Shown: piece by piece, positions 12,201 to 26,400 of the stretch | Layout of the letters: every line of letters starts with the position of its first letter | Numbering within the stretch: position 1 is the first letter of the stretch | NCBI GenBank assembly: GCA_026874595.1 | Contig: CM049317.1 | Span: forward strand, 10,392,382-10,456,381 | Direction of reading: 5' to 3' | Length of the DNA stretch: 64,000 bases | Origin: Sipunculus nudus | Lineage: Eukaryota > Annelida > Sipuncula > Golfingiida > Sipunculidae | The notes under the pieces: model-generated | What the model was told of the DNA's origin: nothing | Seen by the model: the letters and a program-made list of their open reading frames with translations, nothing else | Databases searched by the model: none | Position numbers and translations under genes: made by a program

Positions 12201-15200
12201 TACTATTTTACATGACTTCGTGAAAATAAGCTGAACATCACACTGTTTGAGACCTCTTTTAATAATAAATTCGCCACCAGTTGGTCTGTTATGACACTTT
12301 TCAGCTATTGACTGAAAGAAATTGAAATTACAGGAAAGGTACTTTCTTGATGGACTATGAAAGACTGGCTGTTAACTCAATATTTATTAAGTTAGCAGTC
12401 AGCTGGAAAACTGACTGGCCCAGTCAGCAAACGTAACAATACTTAGCAGCAGCTATTCAGTAACAGCTAGGATGGGTACTGCCACCTGATGGCAAGTTAC
12501 ATAATCAATTTATAGATCTCTGGCCGTTTTGTCAGAACAGAAGCCAGCACTGAAGTGTCGCATTCTGATACGTCTATCGGATCATGTGATCGTCTATGTG
12601 ATCGTTTGCGGCATGTCGTCTGTTTTGTAAACTGTTTCAAGTCCCACTATAAAGTAGCTGGGACAAGCCTTCATTAAGTAAAGGGACCATACGACGGGGT
12701 ACATGTAAATTTACCGTGATCGGTTGCTCGAACCACCAAGACAAACGGGGGGGGGGGGGGGGGGGGGGGGGTTGAATCAGTTCATGAGCTTATTTGTTTG
12801 TTATCTCTCTTTCTCTCTTATCTGCCCATGAAAAACATAAATTCTAAATTTCCGATCGCTTACATTGGACCTGTAGTCGGAATGTTTGTATTGTGGGTGT
12901 CGGCCTGGTGTCTCGTATACACGTGTATATGCCGTTGTATGACGTATGGACGTCTCTGATCCGTAGCGTCCACTCTCTCGGGTATTCGCTGACTACGCTG
13001 TATTTGGAATCTGATATTCTGATGTTCTTGTTTATGGAAATTGTTCGATTTCTTGGATCTTTCCACGTGACCTGTAATGATACATGTATAAAAAGCCCAC
13101 ATATTATTACACAACATGCACGATTGTAATGCTTATAATGTCCACCAGGTGTCGCTCTCCAGTAATTGACAAATCAACTCAACAGAATAGAAAGTCTGAA
13201 TATATCTATAAAAGAAATTTCCAAAAATAACGAAGTTGTGCTTGGCGTAGACGTCATTTTTAATATGTCTACCTTATGATAAATTGAAATTTTCGAATGG
13301 CATATCAACGTTTGTTTAAGGAAAAGTCCATATGAATGATAATAGATCAACTGGGGGTCGCCGACGGAGATTCGGAAATAATTCAAACTATAAGGTTAAC
13401 CACACTACTGGAAATACCGAAAGCATGAAAATATAACTAGAAAATATGCAATCTAACGAATGCAACCTTCCGCCATTCACTTGTTCATCCCAGTTCGTGT
13501 GTTTTTCTGGTTGTTCACAACATAACTCACGCAGTCATGAATGGAATTTCATGATATTTTCAGGGCATTTCGGGAAGGGGAAAATGAAGAACCGATTAGA
13601 TTTTGGTGTGGAATCGGCAGATGAGTCGGGTACAGGAACGTCATCAAGGTATTTTCTCAAATATATACAAATGAATATGGGCTGAATAAGAGAATAGCGG
13701 AGGCTTGCATTCGATAGAATGCAGATTTCTCGGTTACTGAGAAGCATTTTACAAATGGATGCCTAAAACAATTACATATGTTATCCAAAAGGTATCTTGA
13801 ATATGCAGTATGTTTTGGTGTCTAGATCATAACTTTCCTCACCTGATAGTCGCCATGGGAGTCGAACAGACACTGAATTTTCGCAGTTCTTCCCCTGATG
13901 GCCGTCTTGTTTTCTAACGCAAGACACACTGGAAAGAAGGAACAGGAGATGTATACACTGAATATAGAAAATGTGATGAAATCACTTTCATTAAAATGAA
14001 AAGGCGACTGGGATGATAAAAACTACAAAACAAATAAAATGTATCTATTGTAACATCCTTTTCTGTATACTGTATCGTGCTGAGACTATATTATTATGTG
14101 CTACACTGTATCGTGCTATGAACTATACTATATCTAAATTAAACTGTATTGTGCTATGACTATACTTTGCTATACTATACTGTGACTATACTCTTATCTA
14201 ATCTATCTGTCTATTATCCATCCCTCCATCCATCCATCCATTCATCAAATGGTGGATAGGTTGACAGACAGAACGAATCACAGCACTGTACCTTGCTCAG
14301 CCATATATACAGCTGAACTGAACCTTACTTTACTTGCCATGCATGCAGTGCCTGATATATTACATCAAATCATAATATATTATAACATATACAGAAAACT
14401 ATACATTATATAAAATAGGATGACACAGCAAACATGACTGCTTTTTGGCCTTCAAAGCTGACACCTGGCGACTAGGACAGAAATAGTTACATTACATTAA
14501 CAAAGGTTGAGCATCCATCAAAAAGAACGAAAACACAGTCCATCACGCAGTGAAAATACCACAGAAAATAAGCACGCTTTATTGTCTTGCTTATCGTCTG
14601 TAACAACAGATCCTAACGTTTATATAATTGCTTTTATATATATTATTCAGACTAGACATTTCTTGGCACCGCAGGTGCCAGAGTATCCCCAGACATAGTA
14701 GCCCCCCCCCCCTTTATAAATAGACCCCCATTTTTAGCAGCATATACTGACACTTGGCATATTTATTGTTTCTTCCATCTAACGATCCACAATCTTGTTG
14801 AAGATGTTGGTCCTGTGACCTTGATCTTTTTAAAGAGGTGTCCTGTGACCTTGACCTTTGACCTCATGACCCCAAAATCAATTCTGGTCTTGCTTTTCCA
14901 ATGGGACATATGCAAGTTAAGTTTGAATCTATACATCAATAAAGCAGGAATTATCATCCAGAAACTAATTTTTGGACAGATGGCTCCTGTGACCTTCACC
15001 TTTGACCTTGTGACCTCAAAATTGATAGTGTTCTTCCTCTCTTGTCAGGAGAACTATATGTGCAAGATGAAAGATCTGAGATGAAATGTTTGGCTAAAAA
15101 TGCATCCACATCTTTTTAAAGATGTGTCCTGTGACCTTGACCTTTGATCTCATGACCCCAAAATCAATTTGGGTCTTGCTTTTTCAATGGGACATACACA

Positions 15201-18200
15201 AGTTAAGTTTGAAATCTATACATCAATAAAAGCAGATATGATCATCCAGAAACTAATTTTTGGACAGATGGCTCCTGTGACCTTCACCCTTGACCTTGTG
15301 ACCTCAAAATTGATAGGGGTCTTCCGCTTTTGGCAGGAGAACTATATGTGCAAGATGAAAGATCTAAGATGAATTGTTTAGCTGAAAATACATCCACAAT
15401 CTTTTTAAAGAGGTTTCCTGTGACCTTGACCTTTGAACTTATGACCCCCAAATCAATTAAGGTCTTGCTTTTCCAATGTGTCAAATTCAAGTCAAGTTTG
15501 AAATCCATACATCAATAAAAGAAGGAATTATTATCCAGAAACTAATTTTTGGACAGATGGCTCCTGTGACCTTCACTTTTGACCTTGTGACCTCAAAATT
15601 GATAGGGTTCTTCCACTCTTGGCAGGTGAACTATATGTGCAAGATGAAAGATCTGAGATGAATTGTTTGGCTGAAAATGCATCCGCAATATTTTTAAAGA
15701 GGTTTCCTGTGACCTTGACCTTTGACCTCATGACCCCAAAATCAATTCAGGTCTTGCATTCCCAATGGGTTAAATACAAGTCAAGTTTGAAATAAATACA
15801 TCAATAAAAGCAGGAATTATCATCCGGAAACTAATTTTTGGACAGATGGCTCCTGTGACCTTCACCTTTGACCTCGTGACCTCAAAATTGATAGGGTTCT
15901 TCCTCTCTTGGCAGGTGAACTATATGTCCAAGATGAAAGATCTGAGATGAAATGTTTGGCTGAAAATGCATCCACATCTTTTTAAAGATGTGTCCTGTGA
16001 CCTTGACCTTTGACCTCATAACCTCAAAATCAATTTGGGTCTTGCTTTTCCAATGGGACATATATAAGTCAAGTTCGAAATCCATACATCAATAAAAGCA
16101 GGAATTATCATCCAGAAACTAATTTTTGGACGGATGGCTCCTGTGACCTTCACCTTTGACCTTGTGACCTCAAAATTGATAGGGGTCTTCCACTCTTGGC
16201 AGGTGAACTATATGTGCAAGATGACAGATCTGAGATGAATTGTTTGGCTGAAATTGCATCCACAATCTTTTTAAAGAGGTTTCCTGTGACCTTGACCTTT
16301 GACCTCATGACCCCAAAATCAATTCGGGTCTTGCTTTTCCAATGGGTCAAATACAAGTCAAGTTTGAAATCCATACATCAATAAAAGAAGGAATTATCAT
16401 CAAGAAACTAATTTTTGGACGGATGGCTCCTGTGACCTTCACCTTTGACCTTGTGACCTCAAAATTGATAGGGTTCTTCCTCTCTTGGCAGGTAAACTAT
16501 ATGTGCAAGATGAAAGATCTGAGATGAAATGTTTGGCTGAAAATGCATCCACAATCTTTTTAAAGATGTCCTGTGACCTTGACCTTTGACCTCATGACCC
16601 CAAAATCAATTTGGGTCTTGCTTTTTCAATGGGACATACACAAGTTAGGTTGAAATCTATACATCAATAAAAGCAGATTTTATCATCCAGAAACTAATTT
16701 TTGGACAGATGGCTCCTGTGACCTTCACCCTTGACCTTGTGACCTCAAAATTGATAGGGGTCTTCCACTTTTGGCAGGTGAACTATATGTGCAAGATGAA
16801 AGATCTAAGATGAATTGTTTAGCTGAAAATGCATCCACAATCTTTTTAAAGAGGTTTCCTGTGATCTTGACCTTTGACCTTATGACCCCAAAATCAATTA
16901 AGGTCTTGCTTTTCCAATGTGTCAAATTCAAGTCAAGTTTGAAATCCATACATCAATAAAAGAAGGAATTATTATCCAGAAACTAATTTTTGGACAGATG
17001 GCTCCTGTGACCTTCACTTTTGACCTTGTGACCTCAAAATTGATAGGGTTCTTCCACTCTTGGCAGGTGAACTATATGTGCAAGATGAAAGATCTGAGAT
17101 GAATTGTTTGGCTGAAAATGCATCCACAATATTTTTAAAGAGGTTTCCTGTGACCTTGACCTTTGACCTCATGACTCCAAAATCAATTCAGGTCTTGCTT
17201 TCCCAATGGGTTAAATACAAGTCAAGTTTGAAATAAATACATCAATAAAAGAAGAAATTATCATCCGGAAACTAATTTTTGGACAGATGCCTCCTGTGAC
17301 CTTCACCTTTGACCTCGTGACCTCAAAATTGATAGGGTTCTTCCTCTCTTGGCAGGTGAACTATATGTCCAAGATGAAAGATCTGAGATGAAATGTTTGG
17401 CTGAAAATGCATCCACATCTTTTTAAAGATGTGTCCTGTGACCTTGACCTTTGACCTCATAACCTCAAAATCAATTTGGGTCTTGCTTTTCCAATGGGAC
17501 ATATATAAGTCAAGTTTGAAATCCATACATCAATAAAAGCAGGAATTATCATCCAGAAACTAATTTTTGGACGGATGGCTCCTGTGACCTTCACCTTTGA
17601 CCTTGTGACCTCAAAATTGAGAGGGGTCTTCCACTCTTGGCAGGTGAACTATATGTGCAAGATGACAGATCTGAGATGAATTGTTTGGCTGAAATTGCAT
17701 CCACAATCTTTTTAAAGAGGTTTCCTGTGACCTTGACCTTTGACCTCATGACCCCAAAATCAATTCGGGTCTTGCTTTTCCAATGGGTCAAATACAAGTC
17801 AAGTTTGAAATCCATACATCAATAAAAGAAGGAATTATCATCAAGAAACTAATTTTTGGACAGATGGCTCCTGTGACCTTCACCTTTGACCTTGTGACCT
17901 CAAAATTGATAGGGTTCTTCCTCTCTTGGCAGGTGAACTATATGTGCAAGATGAAAGATCTGAGATGAAATGTTTGGCTGAAAAAGCATCCACAATCTTT
18001 TTAAAGATGTCCTGTGACCTTGACCTTTGACCTCATAACCTCAAAATCAATTTGGGTCTTGCTTTTCCAATGGGACATATATAAGTCAAGTTTGAAATCC
18101 ATACATCAATAAAAGCAGGAATTATCATCCAGAAACTAATTTTTGGACGGATGGCTCCTGTGACCTTCACCTTTGACCTTGTGACCTCAAAATTGATAGG

Positions 18201-21200
18201 GTTCTTCCTCTCTTGGCAGGTGAACTATATGTCCAAGATGAAAGATCTGAGATGAAATGTTTGGCTGAAAATGCATCCACATCTTTTTAAAGATGTGTCC
18301 TGTGACCTTGACCTTTGACCTCATAACCTCAAAATCAATTTGGGTCTTGCTTTTCCAATGGGACATATATAAGTCAAGTTTGAAATCCATACATCAATAA
18401 AAGCAGGAATTATCATCCAGAAACTAATTTTTGGACGGATGGCTCCTGTGACCTTCACCTTTGACCTTGTGACCTCAAAATTGATAGGGGTCTTCCACTC
18501 TTGGCAGGTGAACTATATGTGCAAGATGACAGATCTGAGATGAATTGTTTGGCTGAAATTGCATCCACAATCTTTTTAAAGATGTCCTGTGACCTTGACC
18601 TTTGACCTCATAACCTCAAAATCAATTTGGGTCTTGCTTTTCCAATGGGACATATATAAGTCAAGTTTGAAATCCATACATCAATAAAAGCAGGAATTAT
18701 CATCCAGAAACTAATTTTTGGACGGATGGCTCCTGTGACCTTCACCTTTGACCTTGTGACCTCAAAATTGATAGGGTTCTTCCTCTCTTGGCAGGTGAAC
18801 TATATGTCCAAGATGAAAGATCTGAGATGAAATGTTTGGCTGAAAATGCATCCACATCTTTTTAAAGATGTGTCCTGTGACCTTGACCTTTGACCTCATA
18901 ACCTCAAAATCAATTTGGGTCTTGCTTTTCCAATGGGACATATATAAGTCAAGTTTGAAATCCATACATCAATAAAAGCAGGAATTATCATCCAGAAACT
19001 AATTTTTGGACGGATGGCTCCTGTGACCTTCACCTTTGACCTTGTGACCTCAAAATTGATAGGGGTCTTCCACTCTTGGCAGGTGAACTATATGTGCAAG
19101 ATGACAGATCTGAGATGAATTGTTTGGCTGAAATTGCATCCACAATCTTTTTAAAGAGGTTTCCTGTGACCTTGACCTTTGACCTCATGACCCCAAAATC
19201 AATTCGGGTCTTGCTTTTCCAATGGGTCAAATACAAGTCAAGTTTGAAATCCATACATCAATAAAAGAAGGAATTATCATCAAGAAACTAATTTTTGGAC
19301 AGATGGCTCCTGTGACCTTCACCTTTGACCTTGTGACCTCAAAATTGATAGGGTTCTTCCTCTCTTGGCAGGTGAACTATATGTGCAAGATGAAAGATCT
19401 GAGATGAAATGTTTGGCTGAAAATGCATCCACAATCTTTTTAAAGAAGTCCTGTGACCTTGACCTTTGACCTCATAACCTCAAAATCAATTTGGGTCTTG
19501 CTTTTCCAATGGGACATATATAAGTCAAGTTTGAAATAAATACATCAATAAAAGCAGGAATTATCATCCAGAAACTAATTTTTGGACGGATGGCTCCTGT
19601 GACCCTCACCTTTGACCTTGTGACCTCAAAATTGATAGAGGTCTTCCACTCTTGGCAGGTGAACTATATGTGCAAGATGAAAGATCTGAGATGGATTGTT
19701 TGGCTGAAAATGCATCCACAATCTTTTTAAAGAGGTTTCCTGTGACCTTGACCTTTGACCTCATGACCCCAAAATCAATTTGGGTCTTGCTTTTCCAATG
19801 GGACATATATAAGTCAAGTTTGAAATCCATACATCAATAAAAGCAGGAATTATCATCCAGAAACTAATTTTTGGACGGATGGCTCCTGTGACCTTCACCT
19901 TTGACCTTGTGACCTCAAAATTGATAGGGTTCTTCCTCTCTTGGCAGGTGAACTATATGTCCAAGATGAAAGATCTGAGATGAAATGTTTGGCTGAAAAT
20001 GCATCCACATCTTTTTAAAGATGTGTCCTGTGACCTTGACCTTTGACCTCATAACCTCAAAATCAATTTGGGTCTTGCTTTTCCAATGGGACATATATAA
20101 GTCAAGTTTGAATCCATACATCAATAAAAGCAGGAATTATCATCCAGAAACTAATTTTTGGACGGATGGCTCCTGTGACCTTCACCTTTGACCTTGTGAC
20201 CTCAAAATTGATAGGGGTCTTCCACTCTTGGCAGGTGAACTATATGTGCAAGATGACAGATCTGAGATGAATTGTTTGGCTGAAATTGCATCCACGATCT
20301 TTTAAAAGAGGTTTCCTGTGACCTTGACCTTTGACCTCATGACCCCAAAATCAATTCGGGTCTTGCTTTTCCAATGGGTCAAATACAAGTCAAGTTTGAA
20401 ATCCATACATCAATAAAAGAAGGAATTATCATCAAGAAACTAATTTTTGGACAGATGGCTCCTGTGACCTTCACCTTTGACCTTGTGACCTCAAAATTGA
20501 TAGGGTTCTTCCTCTCTTGGCAGGTGAACTATATGTGCAAGATGAAAGATCTGAGATGAAATGTTTGGCTGAAAATGCATCCACAATCTTTTTAAAGATG
20601 TCCTGTGACCTTGACCTTTGACCTCATAACCTCAAAATCAATTTGGGTCTTGCTTTTCCAATGGGACATATATAAGTCAAGTTTGAAATAAATACATCAA
20701 TAAAAGCAGGAATTATCATCCAGAAACTAATTTTTGGACGGATGGCTCCTGTGACCTTCACCTTTGACCTTGTGACCTCAAAATTGATAGGGGTCTTCCA
20801 CTCTTGGCAGGTGAACTATATGTGCAAGATGAAAGATCTGAGATGGATTGTTTGGCTGAAAATGCATCCACAATCTTTTTAAAGAGGTTTCCTGTGACCT
20901 TGACCTTTGACCTCATGACCCCAAAATCAATTCGGGTCTTGCTTTTCCAATGGGTCAAATACAAGTCAAGTTTGAAATCCATACATCAATAAAAGAAGGA
21001 ATTATCATCAAGAAACTAATTTTTGGACAGATGGCTCCTGTGACCTTCACCTTTGACCTTGTGACCTCAAAATTGATAGGGTTCTTCCTCTCTTGGCAGG
21101 TAAACTATATGTGCAGGATGAAAGATCTGAGATGAAATGTTTGGCTGAAAATGCATCCACAATCTTTTTAAAGATGTCCTGCGACCTTGACCTTTGACCT

Positions 21201-22485
21201 CATGACCCCAAAATCAATTTGGGTCTTGCTTTTCCAATGGGACATATACAAGTCAAGTTTGAAATCCATACATCAATAAAAGCAGGATTTATCAACCAGA
21301 AACTAATTTTTGGACAGATGGCTCCTGTGACCTTCACCTTTGACCTTGTGACCTCAAAACAGATAGGGGTCTTCCTCTAATGGCAGATGACTTACATGTG
21401 CAAGATGAAAGGTCTGAGATGAAATGTTTGGCTGAAAATGCATCCACAATCTTTTTAAAGATGTGTCCTGTGACCTTGACCTTTGACCTCATGACCCCTA
21501 AAATAAATTGGAGTCTTGCTTTTTCAATGGGACATATTTAAGCCAAGTTTGAAATCAATACATCAATAAAAGCAGGAATTATCATCCAGAAACTAATTTT
21601 TGGACAGATAGCTCCTGTGGCCTTGACATTTGACCTTGTGACCCCAAAATTTAAATGGATCATCCACTATTGGCAAGTGAGCTATATATTCAAGATGGAA
21701 GACCTAGGATGAAAGTTTGGCTTAAAATGCATCCACAGTATCTTTTAAAATGCCAGTCCAGTGACCTTGACCTTTGAACTCATGACCCTAGAACCTATAG
21801 GGTTCTTACTTTAGTGGTGGGTCATACATAAGTCATTTTTGAAATCCATATGGCTATCAACACTGGAGATATCATAAGAGGTGTGTGATTTTCACCATAT
21901 ATGGCAATATTCAAGGTCAAGGCCACTATCATAGGAAAGGTCATGACCCCAATTTAAATAAACATCATCCCATAACCCATACCTATGTATATGCATAATA
22001 TAAAAGAAATCTTTCCATTAGTTTTTGACTTATAATGCTCAGAGTACTGTAAGATGGCAATTTTGGGGGTATTAAACGGAACAAAAACAAGTAAAGAATA
22101 ATAGGTGGCGCCACCAGTTTCTGGAACATGACAACCCTATCCATGATCTTCCATCAACTTGATTTTGGGATAAATCTATGCAAGATTTCTTGAGATATTA
22201 AAGAATTTGTGTGATTTTCCCCAAAATTGGACCTATTCAAGGTCAAGGACACTCTCCTAGTAAAGGTCATGATCTCATTTTCAATAGGCGTCGTCCTCTC
22301 ACCCATATCTATCTATATACAAAGTTTGGTAAAGTTCCGTGAAATATTTTTTGGGTTATCGCGCCAACAAGATTTATATGCGGCGGCGGCGGCGGGACCG
22401 GTATGAAAACATAGTATCCCCCGACTTTGTCTGGGGATACAATAACTCCATGAAAACGTATGCACTTCATAACTATATATAATAT

Positions 22486-22522
<37 letters not shown>

Positions 22523-23452
22523 TAAATAAAGGTAGTTTTTTATCAGACACACCTGTATTTTTTATATATATATGACATAGTCCAGTTAAATTTACCTGAT
22601 ACATTATAGATTTCTGTATATATTAAAATGTACTCCGTTGGGGCCACCTGTTTACTGTGAACATTTCTGAAAAGAACTGAAATATGCTTTTCGATCAGGA
22701 TGTTTTCACTATAACATATTTTAATACACACATACACGTATACATACATACATACATACATACATAAACTGAATATCACGAGAGAAACAAATATTCTAAG
22801 ATCAAGTCTATGAAACAAGTCTAAGATCTTTTCTATATAAATATGTGCTGTACGTGAAAATAAAATAGGTCTATTTGACCTCTATCAGGCTGCCTGGCAA
22901 CCCCAAGGTCACCAAAGCTTCAAAGGATCTTCCTTCGCAGAACAGGCCATTACAGCCGTCTGGTCTCATCTAACACCTCTATAATCTGAGGTTTACAGGA
23001 TCCGCCTGGCTTCACAATGACGAGTCCAGCAGGGCTTCTTATCAGACCTGATCCCAATATATATGATGACATATAAGGGGCTTGATAATGGGAAGGCTCA
23101 CAGGCCGTGTGTGGGCGTAATACCGTGGGATGCCATTAGCTAAGGAGGCCACGAGAAGTTTTACTTTGAATAATAACTATTTACATATACATGTTTGTGT
23201 ATGTCTACAGGTTCCCGTCTGCTTACCTCCCTCCCTCTTTCTCGGCTTCTCTCTTTCTGTCTCTCTTTCTTTCTTACTCTCTCTGTCACTCTCTCTCTAC
23301 CCTCTCTTTCTCAGTTACATTTTGTGTATGTCTGTCTGCTTTCTGCCCCTCCCCCTCTCTTTGCCTCTCTCTCTCCCGTCTGTTCTCTGCCTCTCTCTCT
23401 CTCTGTCTCTTTTTTTCTCTGTCTGTCCGTCTGTCTCTGTCTGTCTCTCTCC

Positions 23453-23483
<31 letters not shown>

Positions 23484-26400
23484 ACACTCTCTCTCTCTTA
23501 CACACAAACACACACACATTTTACTTTGTCTGTCTGCGTGCCAGCTTCTCCCCCATCGCTTGCCTCTGTCTCTCACTCAATATTTTCAAAATATTTTCAC
23601 ACATGAACAGTAATATCATTTAAACCACACGGATACACAGACAGAAGAAACATGGGGGAGGTCTCGTATATTGATCCATTCCAGAGCCCTGTGAATTTTC
23701 TATCCAGTCACAAAGAGGAAATATTGCGGAAGCTGTAGCTTTAAAGTAACGTCTTGTCCCTGCTGTCGCTGCGTTCACGCCCCGTAAAAAAGGAAGTTAC
23801 GCTTAACAGAGTCACACTCAGTACTGGTGTTAATTAATCTCCTACCGGCGCTACATTTTCTTGTCGATTCACTCAAGTTCACAAATCCCCATGGAACAAA
23901 ACCTCTGCAAGCAGCAAGCCGTAGATTTTAGGGATTGTCCCATAGAAACAGTTATTTTGGTTGTGCTGTTCAAGAACCTGCCCAGTAAAGTTTTGTTCGA
24001 CACTTTTGTGAAACTTTATCATTTATACAAAGTGGCACCAGCTGGTTTTAGTCAAATGGGTTAATATAATTTACTGGGCGTATGGCAAGTTTGAAATTAC
24101 ATTTTAAAGACTTTTTTTATTCAACACGGTCTTTCTTCCGCCATCTCCATATGGTGGTTGCCTAGGGGATATCGTTGGAACATCAATGATCATTTCTTTA
24201 TGGTAGGTGTAATAGGCGTCCTTTATGAGTACAGAGTTACCAAATTAACTTTCAGAATATTTACGAGGTGAACATCTGAAGCTACCAGTTGTCATATGGT
24301 GTGGTTATTAATATTTACGTTGTGGCAAGGGTTTATATGTGCTGAAAACAAACTCCAAGGACACAGAATTAACTGTTGGCTTTCAACTGCAGGATTTATT
24401 ATTGTATAATGAAAGGTACTTCATTAGCACTCTGGTGGTACTTGTACAATTCAATGGAAATAAATATGTTTAAAACAACTTTTTTTCAGTCTGTTTAATA
24501 AGGAAAACAACTGTTTACTGTTAAGTCAGCTAATTACGTACAAGCATTTCAAGGACTGGACAAACTTCAATTGTAATCCTGTGATAGAAGGAAATGTTGC
24601 ATTTCCCGCCTGGATCTTGTGTATCGTCTGCTCGGACATCTTAATAAACACGAAACAGATCAGTGAAAGGAAGTGCGATATATACTGCACGGGAAGGATG
24701 CTCCTGATACGAATAATGATTTAATCATCACCAAAACCCCAAGGAGAGACAAATCCTGTTCCGGTGGAAACAAACACCAAACGTTTCCGGTATTTTCCCG
24801 CCATACGCTGACGCTTGCATGTAGTTTTATTTAACCTTATATATAGTGGGTAGATCGAGCGGTATTTATATATGTGTAAAATATGATGTGTGGTAATGAA
24901 AGATCCTTTTTTACGTGACATCCGCACCTCCGTGTTTGGTCGTATATTAGATAACACAACATATATTCTTCTTTCCATTACACGGTTTCCCCAAACTTAT
25001 TCCAGATGTATAAACAAGTTTATATAAACTTAACCAAGGTCTGTGACCATATGGATGTTTGCGTACGTATAAAAGCTTTGTGTAAACATCTAAAAAAATG
25101 ATAAAAAAATCTGAGTGCATTTTTTTCAGCTGGGTTTTAGAATATAACATGTAATCCTGGAAATAAACTTACCAATAATTAGTTATATTTGAGCTTTTTA
25201 TTTTCACAAGAGTCGCCTAATTTGTATGCGACACTCCTAAATTAATGGAAGTATACTGCATGCCCTAGTGTTATGTCTATAATAACGGTTAGTTTGTCAG
25301 ATTTCGTTCATATATGGGATCAATGGAGTGCCCTCACAAGTCCGTTTAAACATTTAAAATGAGAATAATCGTACCGTGTAATACATGCTTTGTTACCCGC
25401 TCGATCATAATGGAATGCTATTCAACACCGTTCTTATTGGGTAAACTTATATACGGGGCTCATCAATAAGCGAACTGAGAAGGTTCTTATCGTGGGAAAT
25501 ATGATTATCATTACTTAGTAAAATATACCTCTGTCATGTTGTTAGCGTGTATATGGAGTCCAGTCAACACTTCTTCTTTCAAGTCTCAGAACTGTGCAGT
25601 AAACATATATGCAAACACTGTCCCAGGTTTTCCTTAATATTTTATATTATATTAAACAAAGCCTACAGGCTAAAGTGCGAGCCAGTGCAATGGGATATTC
25701 ATCAGGTATAATGCTTCCCTGCTGGACCGTTACTTATCAAGTACATGTGTTACATATATATGTAAAATGCAAAAACTGAACATTTTGAACCGAAGTGCAT
25801 GCACCAATTACACAAACGTCACTGCTGAAATACTGGCATAGGTGCACACAAAAATGAATGTAAGTGGCATCACCAGTCTTGTGTACGAGAAAGCCATTAA
25901 AGATGTATGCATATAAGCAATTTCAGGCTTCAATCCATTCCTCGGCTATGTAAACAGATGCATGAAAAAACTAGATACAGGTAGTTGAAAGCGACTACAT
26001 GTATCCGCCGAAATCAGAGTAGTACATGTGAAGTGAGGAATGGATTGAGTGGTAAGGGGAAATGGATTGAGATGGATGTCTGCCACGTATAAACATGATT
26101 GTAGGTTGCACAACCTGAGGCCAATACTGCAAATTACTCCTGAAAACTAGGGACCCATGGGTCTCGACGCTCAGTTGCATTTGTATATAAGGGTATATGT
26201 TTATGAGGTTTTCCAAAATATTGGCCCTGTGATCAGTTTGAAGCCAACCTGTCTACCCAAACTGGAGTTATAATCCATAAACTAATTTGTGAATGGATGG
26301 GCCCTGTGACCTTAACCTTTGTCCTTGTGACCCCAAAATCAAAAGGAAACTTCCCCTATTGGCAGGTGCACCACATGTTGATGATGGAAGGACTGAGATG

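Larger units (their letters stand above)
14683..22440. mobile_element. Repeat element bounded by GTATCCCCAGAC inverted ends, carrying the satellite
   Basis: GTATCCCCAGAC at 14,683-14,694 is the exact inverse complement of GTCTGGGGATAC at 22,429-22,440. The match runs to 17 of about 19 bases. The right end also holds its own short hairpin (GTATCCCC ... GGGGATAC). Between the ends lie the tandem array and a non-satellite tail with a GGTGGCGCCACC core at about 22,106 and a CGG-rich block. No target-site duplication or protein is evident, so the transposon class is undetermined. Confidence 0.5.

Noticed and set aside
12860-13117. Alternative 85-codon frame across exon 3
   Set aside because: It is a shadow; the other frame has the full Ig signature and matches splice phases on both sides.
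13843-13928. Thrombospondin-like reading of exon 2 in another frame
   Set aside because: That frame does not join to the Ig frame of exon 3, whereas the Ig reading gives a complete V-set domain.
14763-21135. Many similar 60-90 codon frames in the satellite
   Set aside because: They recur at 288-bp steps on both strands purely because the unit repeats, and they show no protein-like features.
14780-21850. CRISPR-like array
   Set aside because: The unit is 288 bp with no short repeat plus unique spacer pattern, and the genome is eukaryotic.
22543-22818. Hydrophobic minus frame (FHRLDLRIFVSLVIFSL) as an alternative signal-peptide exon
   Set aside because: It would match the phase through a GTATGT donor, but it starts with TTG. 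The frame has a TAG upstream and no ATG, so it cannot serve as a first coding exon on its own.
23130-23623. 140-158 codon frames rich in Ser/Leu
   Set aside because: Low-complexity CT tract; three plus frames and one minus frame are open at once.
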